64,000 nucleotides of DNA from an uncultured Paracoccaceae bacterium (GTDB lineage: Bacteria > Pseudomonadota > Alphaproteobacteria > Rhodobacterales > Rhodobacteraceae). Both the position numbers and the translations under genes were made by a program. Position 1 is the stretch's first letter; each line of letters opens with the position of its first letter. The stretch lies in contig CANMTD010000007.1 in the NCBI GenBank assembly GCA_947500775.1, positions 1-64,000 on the forward strand, written 5' to 3'. The notes below the pieces were generated by a model. The model saw nothing but the letters and a program-made list of their open reading frames with translations, was not told the origin of the DNA and made no database searches. Positions 46,157-54,939 of the stretch are shown piece by piece.

Positions 46157-48799
46157 GTGTTAAACGATCTTGGACATTCGGCTCAGGAAAAGGCGGCAAT
46201 CGTGCAGGACGCGATGGACGCTATGGAGGATGGCTTGGTCGTCTTCGATGAGGACGGTCGGTTCCTGACGGCGAACGCAGGGTACAAGGCAATGTTCTTT
46301 GATCCGGGCGAAGAGCCGCAAGAAGGCGATAGCGCGTTGCGGGTTGCCAGACGGATTGTCGCGAGCCGCCGTGTTCTGGCGCTTAACCAGATGGACCCTG
46401 ATCAGGCGGCGCTCAACTGCATGATCGATTGCTACAGCTTTGTGCGAGGTGCCGAGTTTTCCCTGGTTGACGGGCGGATCATCCAGGTCACCTCAAGCCC
46501 GACGGATTTGGGGGGTATCCTCATGACCTTCCGGGATACCGGTCGTGATCGTCTGGGGGAACGTCGGGCTGCCGAACTGCTGAGCGAGGGGCTGGGGTCC
46601 GTCGATATGGGGATGGTCCTATGGGACGCGGGCCTCAAGGTTCAAATGTGCAACGAGGCCTGGGGCAAGCTGATCCGGCCGCTCAAGGTCGGGGATGACG
46701 TACGCGATGTGGCCCGTGGCATCCTTGGGCGCGCAGTAATAAGCCCACCGCAAGGCGTGACAGAAGATGCGTTTGTTGCCGAATGGATCGCCGAGATTCA
46801 CAGCCAATCGGTACAGTTCCAGATCGAAACCCGCGCCGGTCATAAAATCCTGATTTCGACCTTTCGGATGCAATCCGGCGGCATTCTGGCAACCGCCATC
46901 GACGTCAGCGCGCAACGCGATGCCGAAGAGATGGCGCGCACACTTTTGCGCGATGCGGTCGAGGCATTGGCAATCGGCGTCATGCATTTTGATGCCGACC
47001 TCAGGTTGTTGATGTACAACCGCGCAAGCAAGGATATCCTGTTTCGCGCTCTGCCCCCGCCGGACACCGGGTCCAATCTGCATGATATTCTGGAAAGCCT
47101 GGTGGACGCAGGGCAATTGCTGCCCTCTGACGGTCAGACTAAAACCTCGGTCCTTCAGCGGTTCATCGAACAAGCCACATCTTTTCAGCAGGGTTTCAGA
47201 CCGGAATGGAGCGATGGGCGCACGCTTGAGATTTCGACCTATCCTACTGACCTGGGCGGGTTTTTGGTGTCTGTACAAGATCTGACAGAACGCGTGAACG
47301 CCGAACGTGCCACGCGCGAGGCAAATGAACTGGTGCGCACCATCGTGAATGCCAGCCCAACGACGTTTCTGGTGTCGAAAGTTGAAACCGGCGAAATCGT
47401 GTATTCGACAAGTTCGTCGCGTGAACGGTTTGGCGAGATCGAAAGCACCTTGTCGTTCTTTCTGGATCCTCAGGACAGGGTGGATTACCTTGCGGCCCTG
47501 CTTCCGACAGGTTCGTTGACCGACTATCCGGTCCGCTTTCGGCGCGCGGATGGGTCTGTCATGAATGGCCTGACGTCGGCACGGGTCATCACATATCAGG
47601 GCGAGCAGATGATCGTGTCGTCAACGCGCGACATCACCGAGTCGCTGGCCATGCAAAGGGAACTGGAAACGCAACGCCAGATCGCGCATCAGAATGAAAA
47701 ACTGTCTGCGCTGGGCGAATTGCTGGCAGGCGTCGCCCATGAACTAAGCAACCCTTTGTCGGTCGTTGTGGGCTATTCTCTGATGCTCAGGGATCAGGTG
47801 CAGGACGAAACACTGCTGCGCCGGGTCGAACATATCGCCAATTCGGCTGACCGATGCGCGAAGATCGTGAAGATGTTCCTTGCCATGGCGCGCCAGCATC
47901 CGACCCATGTCGCGGCCTGCGATCTTCGGGATATCGTGGAAACGTCGCTGGGTATCTCAACCGGTGCGCTGCGTTCGCATGGGGCCCGGATCATCTTGGA
48001 CTTCGAGGACGGGCAATCGCTTGTGAATGGTGATGCGGATCAGTTGTCACAGGTTTACACCAATCTGATCACGAATGCGGGCCACGCTTTGGCAGGCAAG
48101 GCAGGCGCGGGCATTTTGCGGATCACCTGCCGGTCATCGCCGCACGGTGACAAGGTGATCCTGGATGTTTGCGACAATGGTCCCGGCGTGCCTTTTGAAA
48201 TTCGCCAAAGAATTTTTGAACCTTTCTTCACGACCAGGGAAACGGGCGTGGGGACGGGGGTGGGGCTTGCATTCTGTCACCGCATCATCACGGCCCACGA
48301 CGGCACGCTTACCCTTCATGACGCACCGGGGGGTGGCGCGATTTTCCGCATTACTTTGCCCAGCGTCTCTGCCCATGAGGTTTCGCAGGATATCCTTGTT
48401 GACCCGGCACCGCCAGAAGGCCGGAACCGGCGTATTCTTGTGCTTGATGACGAAGAGGTCCTTGGCCAAATGCTGAACAGCATTCTCAGCGAGGCTGGCT
48501 ATCGCGTAGAGGTTTTCACCAAGGCCGAAGACGCGGTGCGGCGATGCGCAGAGACGACGTTTGACATCATCCTCAGCGACATCCGGATGCCCGGAATGGA
48601 CGGCCAGGCGTTTCAGCGTGCCCTGGGCACCGTCGCGCCCCAACAAGCCGACCGGCTGATCTTTTTGACGGGGGATGCGCTGAACCCGGGGCTGGTAAGG
48701 TTCCTGGAAAGCTGCGGGCGACCATATCTGGAAAAACCGGTTGCCCCCGAAACGCTGCTGAATGCCGTCGATCAGATCATCGGCGGCGGTCCGCGATGA
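46157..48799 (+). CDS. soluble multi-PAS hybrid histidine kinase with C-terminal receiver
   Basis: An 880-residue cytoplasmic kinase. About four PAS-type modules fill residues 10-500 ([61 protein letters not shown]), two of them ending in the same TDLGG motif. Phospho-accepting His528 lies in [10 protein letters not shown]. An HATPase follows ([20 protein letters not shown]), and a receiver domain near 755-875 holds Asp in ILSDIRMPG. There are no membrane helices. The GTG at 46157 is the first plausible start, with weak support. It overlaps the OmpR-type regulator by four bases, so they form a pair with an extra phosphorelay step. Confidence 0.88.
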   Translation: MLNDLGHSAQEKAAIVQDAMDAMEDGLVVFDEDGRFLTANAGYKAMFFDPGEEPQEGDSALRVARRIVASRRVLALNQMDPDQAALNCMIDCYSFVRGAEFSLVDGRIIQVTSSPTDLGGILMTFRDTGRDRLGERRAAELLSEGLGSVDMGMVLWDAGLKVQMCNEAWGKLIRPLKVGDDVRDVARGILGRAVISPPQGVTEDAFVAEWIAEIHSQSVQFQIETRAGHKILISTFRMQSGGILATAIDVSAQRDAEEMARTLLRDAVEALAIGVMHFDADLRLLMYNRASKDILFRALPPPDTGSNLHDILESLVDAGQLLPSDGQTKTSVLQRFIEQATSFQQGFRPEWSDGRTLEISTYPTDLGGFLVSVQDLTERVNAERATREANELVRTIVNASPTTFLVSKVETGEIVYSTSSSRERFGEIESTLSFFLDPQDRVDYLAALLPTGSLTDYPVRFRRADGSVMNGLTSARVITYQGEQMIVSSTRDITESLAMQRELETQRQIAHQNEKLSALGELLAGVAHELSNPLSVVVGYSLMLRDQVQDETLLRRVEHIANSADRCAKIVKMFLAMARQHPTHVAACDLRDIVETSLGISTGALRSHGARIILDFEDGQSLVNGDADQLSQVYTNLITNAGHALAGKAGAGILRITCRSSPHGDKVILDVCDNGPGVPFEIRQRIFEPFFTTRETGVGTGVGLAFCHRIITAHDGTLTLHDAPGGGAIFRITLPSVSAHEVSQDILVDPAPPEGRNRRILVLDDEEVLGQMLNSILSEAGYRVEVFTKAEDAVRRCAETTFDIILSDIRMPGMDGQAFQRALGTVAPQQADRLIFLTGDALNPGLVRFLESCGRPYLEKPVAPETLLNAVDQIIGGGPR

Positions 48800-49503
48800 G
48801 ATCTCCCCAAATCCTCATATGCGATGACGAGCCTTTGCTTCGCGAGATGGTGGCAGAGTATTTCGAAGAGCGTGGTTATGGCGTGTTGCAGTCTGCCACA
48901 GGGGCCGAGATGCGCGCGGTGGTGGAAGATCTGGCGCCCGACATCGTGATACTTGACCTGCGCATGCCCGGCGAAGATGGTTTGACCGCCTTACGGCAAT
49001 TGCGCGCCCAGAATGATATTCCTGTCATTATGCTGACCGCCGCCGCCGAAACCATTGACCGCGTTGTCGGGCTGGAACTGGGGGCGGATGATTATGTCGG
49101 CAAACCCGTTGATTTGCGCGAACTCGAAGCCCGCGTAAAGGCGGTTCTGCGCCGTCGAACGACAGATCAATCCGGTGCCAGACAACACAGAGAGCCCGCA
49201 GTTCAAATCGTCGAATTCGGACCGTGCAAACTGGATCTTGCGGCTGCAAAGCTTTACGGACCGGACGGCGTGGAAATCACCGTCACGGCCATGGAGTTCG
49301 CGCTGTTACGGTTGTTCTCGGAAAACCGGGGGCGCATTCTTACGCGGGACAACATTCTTGAAAAAGCCCACGATCGTGATTGGGAGCCCTATGATCGCTC
49401 GATCGATCTGCGGGTTTCTCGCCTGCGGCGTAAAATAGAACCGAACCCAAGCAAGCCCGAAGTGATCCGAACGGTCCACGGGCTTGGGTATATCTTCGGC
49501 TGA
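48796..49503 (+). CDS. OmpR-family response regulator
   Basis: A 235-residue regulator. The receiver has acidic residues DDE near 10-12, phospho-Asp in IVILDLRMPGEDG near 56, and the Lys in VGKPVD near 105. The C-terminal winged helix (VTAMEFALLRLFSENRGRILTRD and RSIDLRVSRLRRKIE) fits OmpR/PhoB DNA-binding domains. Its ATG overlaps the kinase stop (ATGA), so it is the cognate output. The targets are unknown. Confidence 0.93.
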   Translation: MRSPQILICDDEPLLREMVAEYFEERGYGVLQSATGAEMRAVVEDLAPDIVILDLRMPGEDGLTALRQLRAQNDIPVIMLTAAAETIDRVVGLELGADDYVGKPVDLRELEARVKAVLRRRTTDQSGARQHREPAVQIVEFGPCKLDLAAAKLYGPDGVEITVTAMEFALLRLFSENRGRILTRDNILEKAHDRDWEPYDRSIDLRVSRLRRKIEPNPSKPEVIRTVHGLGYIFG

Positions 49504-49752
49504 ACAGCGGACAGCGGCTTTCTTTCCCGACCTGGGGAATGCAAAGCGGGCGGGGTACAACGCGACGCCGCGGGGTTGTGATCTTCTGGCGCAATCAGCG
49601 GAACTAAGGCGCCTGAGGTCGAGTGGGAACGGCGTTCGCGAACCCGTCGTGGTATCTGGGCGCCATGTTTGATCTTCTTCATAGCGGGCATTGCTTGAAA
49701 GAGGCCGGAACTGAACCGCAACAGGATCAGCGCCGCTTGAAGGTTCATGTGG

Positions 49753-52389
49753 TCAACGCGTCCTGCGGTTTTGATTTGCCACCTGATTTTCGGCCAGAGC
49801 CAGCAGGATCGTTTCTTGTGTTTCTTTCCAGACCACATCAAGTGCATCCAGTTCGGCAGAGAAACTGGCGTATTCAAGCGCCTTTCCACAGTCTTCAAGG
49901 CGTTTCAAACTTTGCCAAAGGCTGGATGCCCCGACCACCGCCGCCGATCCCGCCAGATGGTGAACGGCCTTAACAGCGGTCTGTGCGGCGTCCGGGGTAT
50001 TCGGGGGGGAAAGCTTGGCGATCTGCTGACCGGTTTCGGACAGGAAACGCTGCAAGATCGTCTGGAACTTGTCGCCGCCCAGAGCATCCTTCAGATCACT
50101 TAGAACAGTGTGATCAAGCATTTCAGACGGCGCATCATCCGGAGCGTGGGGAACGGGCACGTCCGTTTCGACGTCCAATTGTGCCAGCGCGGCCATGAAT
50201 TTCGTGCGGGTGATCGGCTTGGTCAGGCAAAGCTGCATGCCGGCCTGTTCGAATGTCTCTTGCTCGGAAACCCCTGCGTGCGCGGTAAGTCCGAAAATAG
50301 GCGCGCCAGAGCTGGCACCGTTCGATTTCCGGATTTCCCTGGTCGCGGTCAGGCCATCCATGTTGGGCATGCTGATGTCCATGATCACAAGATCGAAGCG
50401 TGTAGCATTCGCCAGGTTCAGCCCTTCGAGCCCATCTTTCGCTTCCGTGACGGTGTGCCCGAGGCCTTCCAGCAGTTCGTGCGCCACGAACCTGTTGATC
50501 TCATTATCTTCAACAAGAAGAACCGACAGGCCAGCCGGAAGTTCATCCATGCTCAGATCGTTTTCGATCTGCGCGGGGGGGGGAGCCGCGCCATCATCAA
50601 CACATGAGGTATCGGCTTCGCGCCACGGAATGCGCAGCCAAAAGGTGCTGCCCTCGCCAAGCGCGCTTTTTACTCCGATGCTGCCATGCATCGCCTCGGC
50701 CATGCGTTTGCTGATGCCAAGCCCCAGCCCCGTGCCCTCGGCGCCGCGGCTGTAAGAGGTATCGATGGTGACAAAATCATCAAAGACACGGGAAAGGTTC
50801 TCTTTGGCGATCCCGATGCCGGTATCCGTGACGCGAAATTCCATCCAAGAGCTGCCATCCTCGTCCACGACATGCGACAGGGAAATCAGCACCTCGCCGT
50901 CCGAGGTGAATTTTATGGCATTTCCAACAAGATTGAACAGGGACTGTTTGATGCGAAACGGATCGCCCAGCAGGACAACAGATTGCGGCAGCGTGTTTTC
51001 CAACACGATCTGCGTCTTACGGCTGGTTGCGGTCGGGCGGCTGACGTCGGCGACCTCGTGGGCCAGTGCGATGGGCGCGAAAGGCGTGTCCGCCAGTTCA
51101 AGCTTGCCCGCTTCGACCTTTGTGATGTCCAGAACATTGTTGATATGGTGCATCAAAAGCGTGCCCGAGCTTCGCATGACATTCAGATATTGGGCCTGCT
51201 TTTCCGACAGGGGTGTGGCTTCGAACAGATCAAGCGTGCCGATCAATCCGTTCAGGGGCGTGCGCATTTCGTGGCTCATCACGGCAAGGAAGGTCGATTT
51301 TGCCTTATCGGCGGCCAATGCGCGGTCGCGGGCATCGGTCAGGTCAGCCTGTGCCTTCAGCCGGGTTGAAATATCGCGCATGAAGGAAACGAAGATCGTG
51401 CCATGCGGCCCCTCGGTTGAGGCGACCGAGACTTCAAGCGGGAACTCTTCGCCATTCCGGCGCATTGCCACCACTTCGACAAGTCCGGCATCAACGATAT
51501 CGCTTTCGCCGGTGGCCACGAACCGCTGCATGCCTTCCTTATGTTTGGCACGGACGTATTCGGGGGTAAGCAGATCAACAAGGTGTTGGCCAAGAGCCTC
51601 TTCGCGGCTGTATCCGAAAATCTGGGTCGCAGCCGCGTTAAAGTCGAGTATCTGACCTTCGCTGTCACCGACCACGATACCGTCCAGCGACGCGCCGATC
51701 ATTGAACGGAGACGCGTGTTGCTTTGTTCTTTCGCGCGGCTTTCGCGCGCAGCGATACCGAACTGACGGAACAGGATCAGCAGTGCACCGCCAAGGGCAA
51801 GAAACATTGCCCCTGACAGCACGCTTATCTTCAACAGAAGTGACGATAAGAACGCCCGTTGTTCGGTTGCGATATTGGCGAATACACTGATCCCGTTGAT
51901 GGCCACAACGCGGGCCGCCGTGCGTAGCGCGGGCATTTGGGACTGAAGCGGCAAAAGTGCCTGTTCCAGCCCGCTGTCGGGGCCGTCGATTATCGGCACC
52001 GTGTCTGACAAGAAACTGTTGATCTCGGCCAGCGCGGCGGTTGCTTCGGTTTCTTGACGGATCGTGTGATAGGTGGGCCCATCGGTCAGCACATTCACGC
52101 GGCTGAACAGCACGTCGAACCGTTTGCGCACATCGGACAGGGCTGTTTCCGGCGCGCCGGGCTGTGCCGCATCCGACAGCGCAAGATTGAAAACCAGCAG
52201 GTCCACCTCAAGCTGCGACAGGTTCCACTGGACGTTATCCTGCGAAGTGGTGCGCAGCAGGCGCAGTTCCATGCGGACCTGATCGCCCAAAACGACCAGC
52301 ATGGCCAAGCCGCACAACATCACGGCAGACAGAAGGGCGATCCTGTAACGTCTTATCTGCCGGATGATGAACAGGGCTGATCGTTTCAC
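49753..52389 (-). CDS. membrane hybrid histidine kinase with PAS, receiver and Hpt domains
   Basis: An 878-residue kinase. Membrane helices at about 17-35 and 184-207 enclose a helical periplasmic sensor of about 150 residues. A PAS domain follows at 225-345 (GIVVGDSEGQILDFNAAATQIFGYS), then HisKA with His373 in MSHEMRTP, an HATPase (GLGLGISKRM), a receiver near 630-750 (VIMDISMPNMDG) and a C-terminal Hpt domain (AVHHLAGSAAVVG). This is the BarA/TorS-type three-step layout. It is 27 bases downstream of the periplasmic molybdopterin-fold gene. The divergent LuxR-type regulator is the likely phosphate acceptor; that pairing is inference. Confidence 0.92.
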   Translation of the reverse strand: MKRSALFIIRQIRRYRIALLSAVMLCGLAMLVVLGDQVRMELRLLRTTSQDNVQWNLSQLEVDLLVFNLALSDAAQPGAPETALSDVRKRFDVLFSRVNVLTDGPTYHTIRQETEATAALAEINSFLSDTVPIIDGPDSGLEQALLPLQSQMPALRTAARVVAINGISVFANIATEQRAFLSSLLLKISVLSGAMFLALGGALLILFRQFGIAARESRAKEQSNTRLRSMIGASLDGIVVGDSEGQILDFNAAATQIFGYSREEALGQHLVDLLTPEYVRAKHKEGMQRFVATGESDIVDAGLVEVVAMRRNGEEFPLEVSVASTEGPHGTIFVSFMRDISTRLKAQADLTDARDRALAADKAKSTFLAVMSHEMRTPLNGLIGTLDLFEATPLSEKQAQYLNVMRSSGTLLMHHINNVLDITKVEAGKLELADTPFAPIALAHEVADVSRPTATSRKTQIVLENTLPQSVVLLGDPFRIKQSLFNLVGNAIKFTSDGEVLISLSHVVDEDGSSWMEFRVTDTGIGIAKENLSRVFDDFVTIDTSYSRGAEGTGLGLGISKRMAEAMHGSIGVKSALGEGSTFWLRIPWREADTSCVDDGAAPPPAQIENDLSMDELPAGLSVLLVEDNEINRFVAHELLEGLGHTVTEAKDGLEGLNLANATRFDLVIMDISMPNMDGLTATREIRKSNGASSGAPIFGLTAHAGVSEQETFEQAGMQLCLTKPITRTKFMAALAQLDVETDVPVPHAPDDAPSEMLDHTVLSDLKDALGGDKFQTILQRFLSETGQQIAKLSPPNTPDAAQTAVKAVHHLAGSAAVVGASSLWQSLKRLEDCGKALEYASFSAELDALDVVWKETQETILLALAENQVANQNRRTR

Positions 52390-52416
52390 GTATTACGGCC
52401 TTTGGTTTCGGGACAG

Positions 52417-52941
52417 CTATTCTACGACGATACGGTCAAGTTGCCAGATACTGCGCGAATAGATCACCTCGTTGCGATAGTCTTCTTTTGCATCATAGGG
52501 ATAAACCACCCAAAGCGGCCCTTTTTCGCGCACCGACATGGGTGCGTCGTTCAGGAAATACGCAACGATAGGGGCGTCATCGGCAAGGCTGTCGATCGGA
52601 ATTTCAACTGCGTAGTCGTTGATGGCGGTCGCGCGAAGCGTGGTCCCGGTGGCATCGACATGGGCCATAAGCGCCTTAAGCGGCACGCCGGTGAATTTCT
52701 GCGCGCCTTCGGTCCAGATTGTGGTGGTCGTGAATGCCCGGGTATCCAGATCCTGAAGCATCTGCATGTCAAACACGGTCGTGTCGTCCTGATTGGTATG
52801 CGCGACCGCCCCGCTGATGGTCAGCAGGATGTCGCCCTGGGGCAGGGGCAGGTCGTCGGCAACAGCACAAAGCGTGCCCGAAAGATACAGCGCGGCTGCG
52901 CAGGCGAAAGCGGTCGAGGGCCGTGAAAGCAAATCTCGCAT
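52417..52941 (-). CDS. exported protein with oxidoreductase molybdopterin-binding fold
   Basis: A 174-residue protein with a signal peptide (residues 1-29, ending CAVAD). The mature region resembles the oxidoreductase molybdopterin-binding domain (ILLTISGAV, FTGVPLKALM, ALMAHVDATGTTLRATAINDYAVEIP, GPLWVVYPYD). The mature part contains no cysteine, so the thiolate that ligates molybdenum in sulfite-oxidase-type enzymes is missing. A cofactor-free ligand-binding role is likely. It is transcribed just ahead of the hybrid kinase, so it may be a periplasmic input protein for it. AGGAGA precedes the ATG at 52941. Confidence 0.75.
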   Translation of the reverse strand: MRDLLSRPSTAFACAAALYLSGTLCAVADDLPLPQGDILLTISGAVAHTNQDDTTVFDMQMLQDLDTRAFTTTTIWTEGAQKFTGVPLKALMAHVDATGTTLRATAINDYAVEIPIDSLADDAPIVAYFLNDAPMSVREKGPLWVVYPYDAKEDYRNEVIYSRSIWQLDRIVVE

Positions 52942-53255
52942 ATTGGATGGTCTCCTATGCTGTCGGTTAGACAATGGGTTTGTGAGTGGTGGCTTGCGAA
53001 TTAAAACCGTCTGTCTGCGGTATTAAGAATATCTAACCATCTTTGGGAGGAGCGCGCATTTGCGCATGGGTATAGCCGACTATCCTTTTGTATAGGGAAT
53101 CTGATCGAACGGCATGTATACTTATGAAGTGTTGCAAGGTTTATTGAACAGCCAGAGGGAGCATCCCGACCAAAAAAGGGGGCACGGCCAACAGGATCAG
53201 TTCTGCAATGGCCGGGTTTTCGTGGGACAGTTTGTAAACAGCAAGAAGGTGCGCA
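52942..53255. promoter_or_regulatory. divergent promoter region between the sensory operon and the LuxR-type regulator
   Basis: A 314-base region without a supported gene. It holds the small inverted repeat GCGCA-TT-TGCGC at 53054-53065 and AT-rich stretches near 53020-53040 and 53080-53150 that could carry promoters for both directions. Confidence 0.4.
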
Positions 53256-53861
53256 ATGAGGATACTGGTTGCCGACGATCACGATCTTGTCCGAGAGACA
53301 ATCGCCGCGTTTCTGGAAAAGGAACAGCGGGTAAGCGTCACGCAGGTGTCGACACTGGATCAGGCGCTTGCCGAGATCAAGAAGGCGGGCCCTTTCGAAC
53401 TGGTGCTGCTGGATTACACAATGCCGGGCATGAACGGTTTGTCGGGGCTGGAACGCGCGCTGACGGCAAATGGTGGCAGCCCGGTCGCGCTGATTTCGGG
53501 GACGGCAAACAAAGAGGTCGCCGAAAAGGCGCTGAAGCTTGGGGCCGCTGGTTTCCTGCCCAAGACGATGGCGGCAAAGTCCATGGTAAACGCTGTGCGG
53601 TTCATGGCGGTGGGTGAGATTTACGCGCCGCTGGATTTCATGACCGCAGAAGAGGAAATCAACAGCGCCAGCAATCTGACGCCGCGTGAAATGCAAGTTC
53701 TCAAAGGGCTTTGCGACGGCAAGGCGAACAAGGAAATCGCCCGCGACACCGAGCTTCAGGAAGTCACCGTGAAACTCCACGTCAAGAATTTGTGCCGCAA
53801 GCTTGGGGCCAGAAACCGCACCCATGCCGCAATGATCGGTCGGGACCGCCAGTTGATCTGA
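53256..53861 (+). CDS. LuxR/NarL-family response regulator
   Basis: A 201-residue regulator. The receiver is ILVADDHDLVRE at the N terminus with phospho-Asp in LVLLDYTMPGMNG near 52 and Lys in LPKTMA. The C-terminal LuxR-type helix-turn-helix is LTPREMQVLKGLCDGKANKEIARDTELQEVTVKLHVKNLCRKL. It is divergent from the molybdopterin-fold/hybrid-kinase pair and is the most likely output of that phosphorelay. AAGAAGGTG precedes the ATG. Confidence 0.92.
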   Translation: MRILVADDHDLVRETIAAFLEKEQRVSVTQVSTLDQALAEIKKAGPFELVLLDYTMPGMNGLSGLERALTANGGSPVALISGTANKEVAEKALKLGAAGFLPKTMAAKSMVNAVRFMAVGEIYAPLDFMTAEEEINSASNLTPREMQVLKGLCDGKANKEIARDTELQEVTVKLHVKNLCRKLGARNRTHAAMIGRDRQLI

Positions 53862-53869
53862 AACCCCCG

Positions 53870-53884
53870 GGCCCGATCTGGGCC
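53870..53884 (+). terminator. weak hairpin after the LuxR-type regulator
   Basis: GGCCC at 53870-53874 pairs with GGGCC at 53880-53884 around GATCT, nine bases after the stop codon. The stem is short and no T run follows. The rest of 53885-54151 shows no gene. Confidence 0.3.
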
Positions 53885-54151
53885 TTGATCCCCACCTGCC
53901 TTGGAATGATGCACCCCGCTTGCCATCGCTGCCGCATGGGGCCGCGGGGATTTTGGGCGTTGATCTGTCCTGTTTGTTGATCAAGGCGCCACGAGTTGGG
54001 GGGCGATACTATGCAAAAGGCGATGAACCTATCCCTCTTGATATAGATACTCCCCTTTTCCCCAAATGAAGCGCAGTTGGACACCTGTCAACGTCTCTCC
54101 ATAGCGATTTTTCCGCAGGCTTCATCCTTCGGAATAGTGAAGGAGAAAACT

Positions 54152-54862
54152 ATGCCCCATTTGGTTCCGAAAGTATTTGCGCTGGCACTGTCGTTGACCC
54201 TGCCGTGCGCGGTAGATGCCATTGCTGCGGATTGGGGACGTCATGGTATCGCGGGGCTTCCCAAATCCTGGACCGCCCCTTCCCGGGAAGTCGGCCTGTT
54301 TCACAACGGTGAACGCCTTGCGCTGGGGTTGCGCGAAACGCGGCGTGCGTCAAATGCGCAAAAGCTCGCCAAGCTTGACCGAAGCGGCGACAGGATCGGG
54401 CGGCTCAGAAATTTGATTGCACATGCCGAGGCCGGTCCCAAAGGCTATGATGCGGTGCATTCTTCGGCAAAGGTGCTGCCGCCCGCGCCTCCGACGTCGC
54501 TGACATTGGGACAGGTTTTCGCCTGGATCAAGCGCACGCCGCAACAGAACCACGCGATTGGCCGGTATCAGTTCATTCCCGCGACACTGCGCGATCTGGT
54601 GCGGCGCGGTGGCGTACCGCTGTCGGCGCGGTTTACGCCACAGCTTCAGGATCGGCTGGCGGATATTCTGCTGCAGGATGCCGGTCTTCATGCGTTTCAG
54701 TCCGGGCGGATCAGCCGCACGCGGTTCATGAATAATCTTGCGTTGATCTGGGCGGGCCTGCCGACCAGCTCTGGAAGATCCGCCTATCATGGCTATGCAG
54801 GCAACCGAGCCACGATTGACTGGGCGACCTACAACCAGGAGATGGCCGCGATCTTCCGCTAA
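54152..54862 (+). CDS. secreted lysozyme-like protein related to lambda R endolysin
   Basis: A 236-residue protein with a Sec signal peptide (VFALALSLTLPCAVDAIAAD). The C-terminal 150 residues share the order of motifs of the phage lambda R lytic transglycosylase (GH104). These are a catalytic-type Glu in LIAHAEAGPKGYDAV, then IGRYQFIPATL, FTPQLQDRLADILL, and LALIWAGLPTSSG. Phage R lacks a signal peptide and depends on holin; here the protein would be exported by itself. AAGGAG lies before the ATG at 54152. It sits 77 bases before the giant secreted protein gene. A role in opening peptidoglycan for an envelope structure is plausible; no phage genes are nearby. Confidence 0.72.
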   Translation: MPHLVPKVFALALSLTLPCAVDAIAADWGRHGIAGLPKSWTAPSREVGLFHNGERLALGLRETRRASNAQKLAKLDRSGDRIGRLRNLIAHAEAGPKGYDAVHSSAKVLPPAPPTSLTLGQVFAWIKRTPQQNHAIGRYQFIPATLRDLVRRGGVPLSARFTPQLQDRLADILLQDAGLHAFQSGRISRTRFMNNLALIWAGLPTSSGRSAYHGYAGNRATIDWATYNQEMAAIFR

Positions 54863-54939
54863 GCCGTTCCGTTACCCGGCCATCTTGCGCCTTTCGCGTT
54901 CCTTGCCGCATTTGCGGTCCTGATCAGAGACATCCCGAT

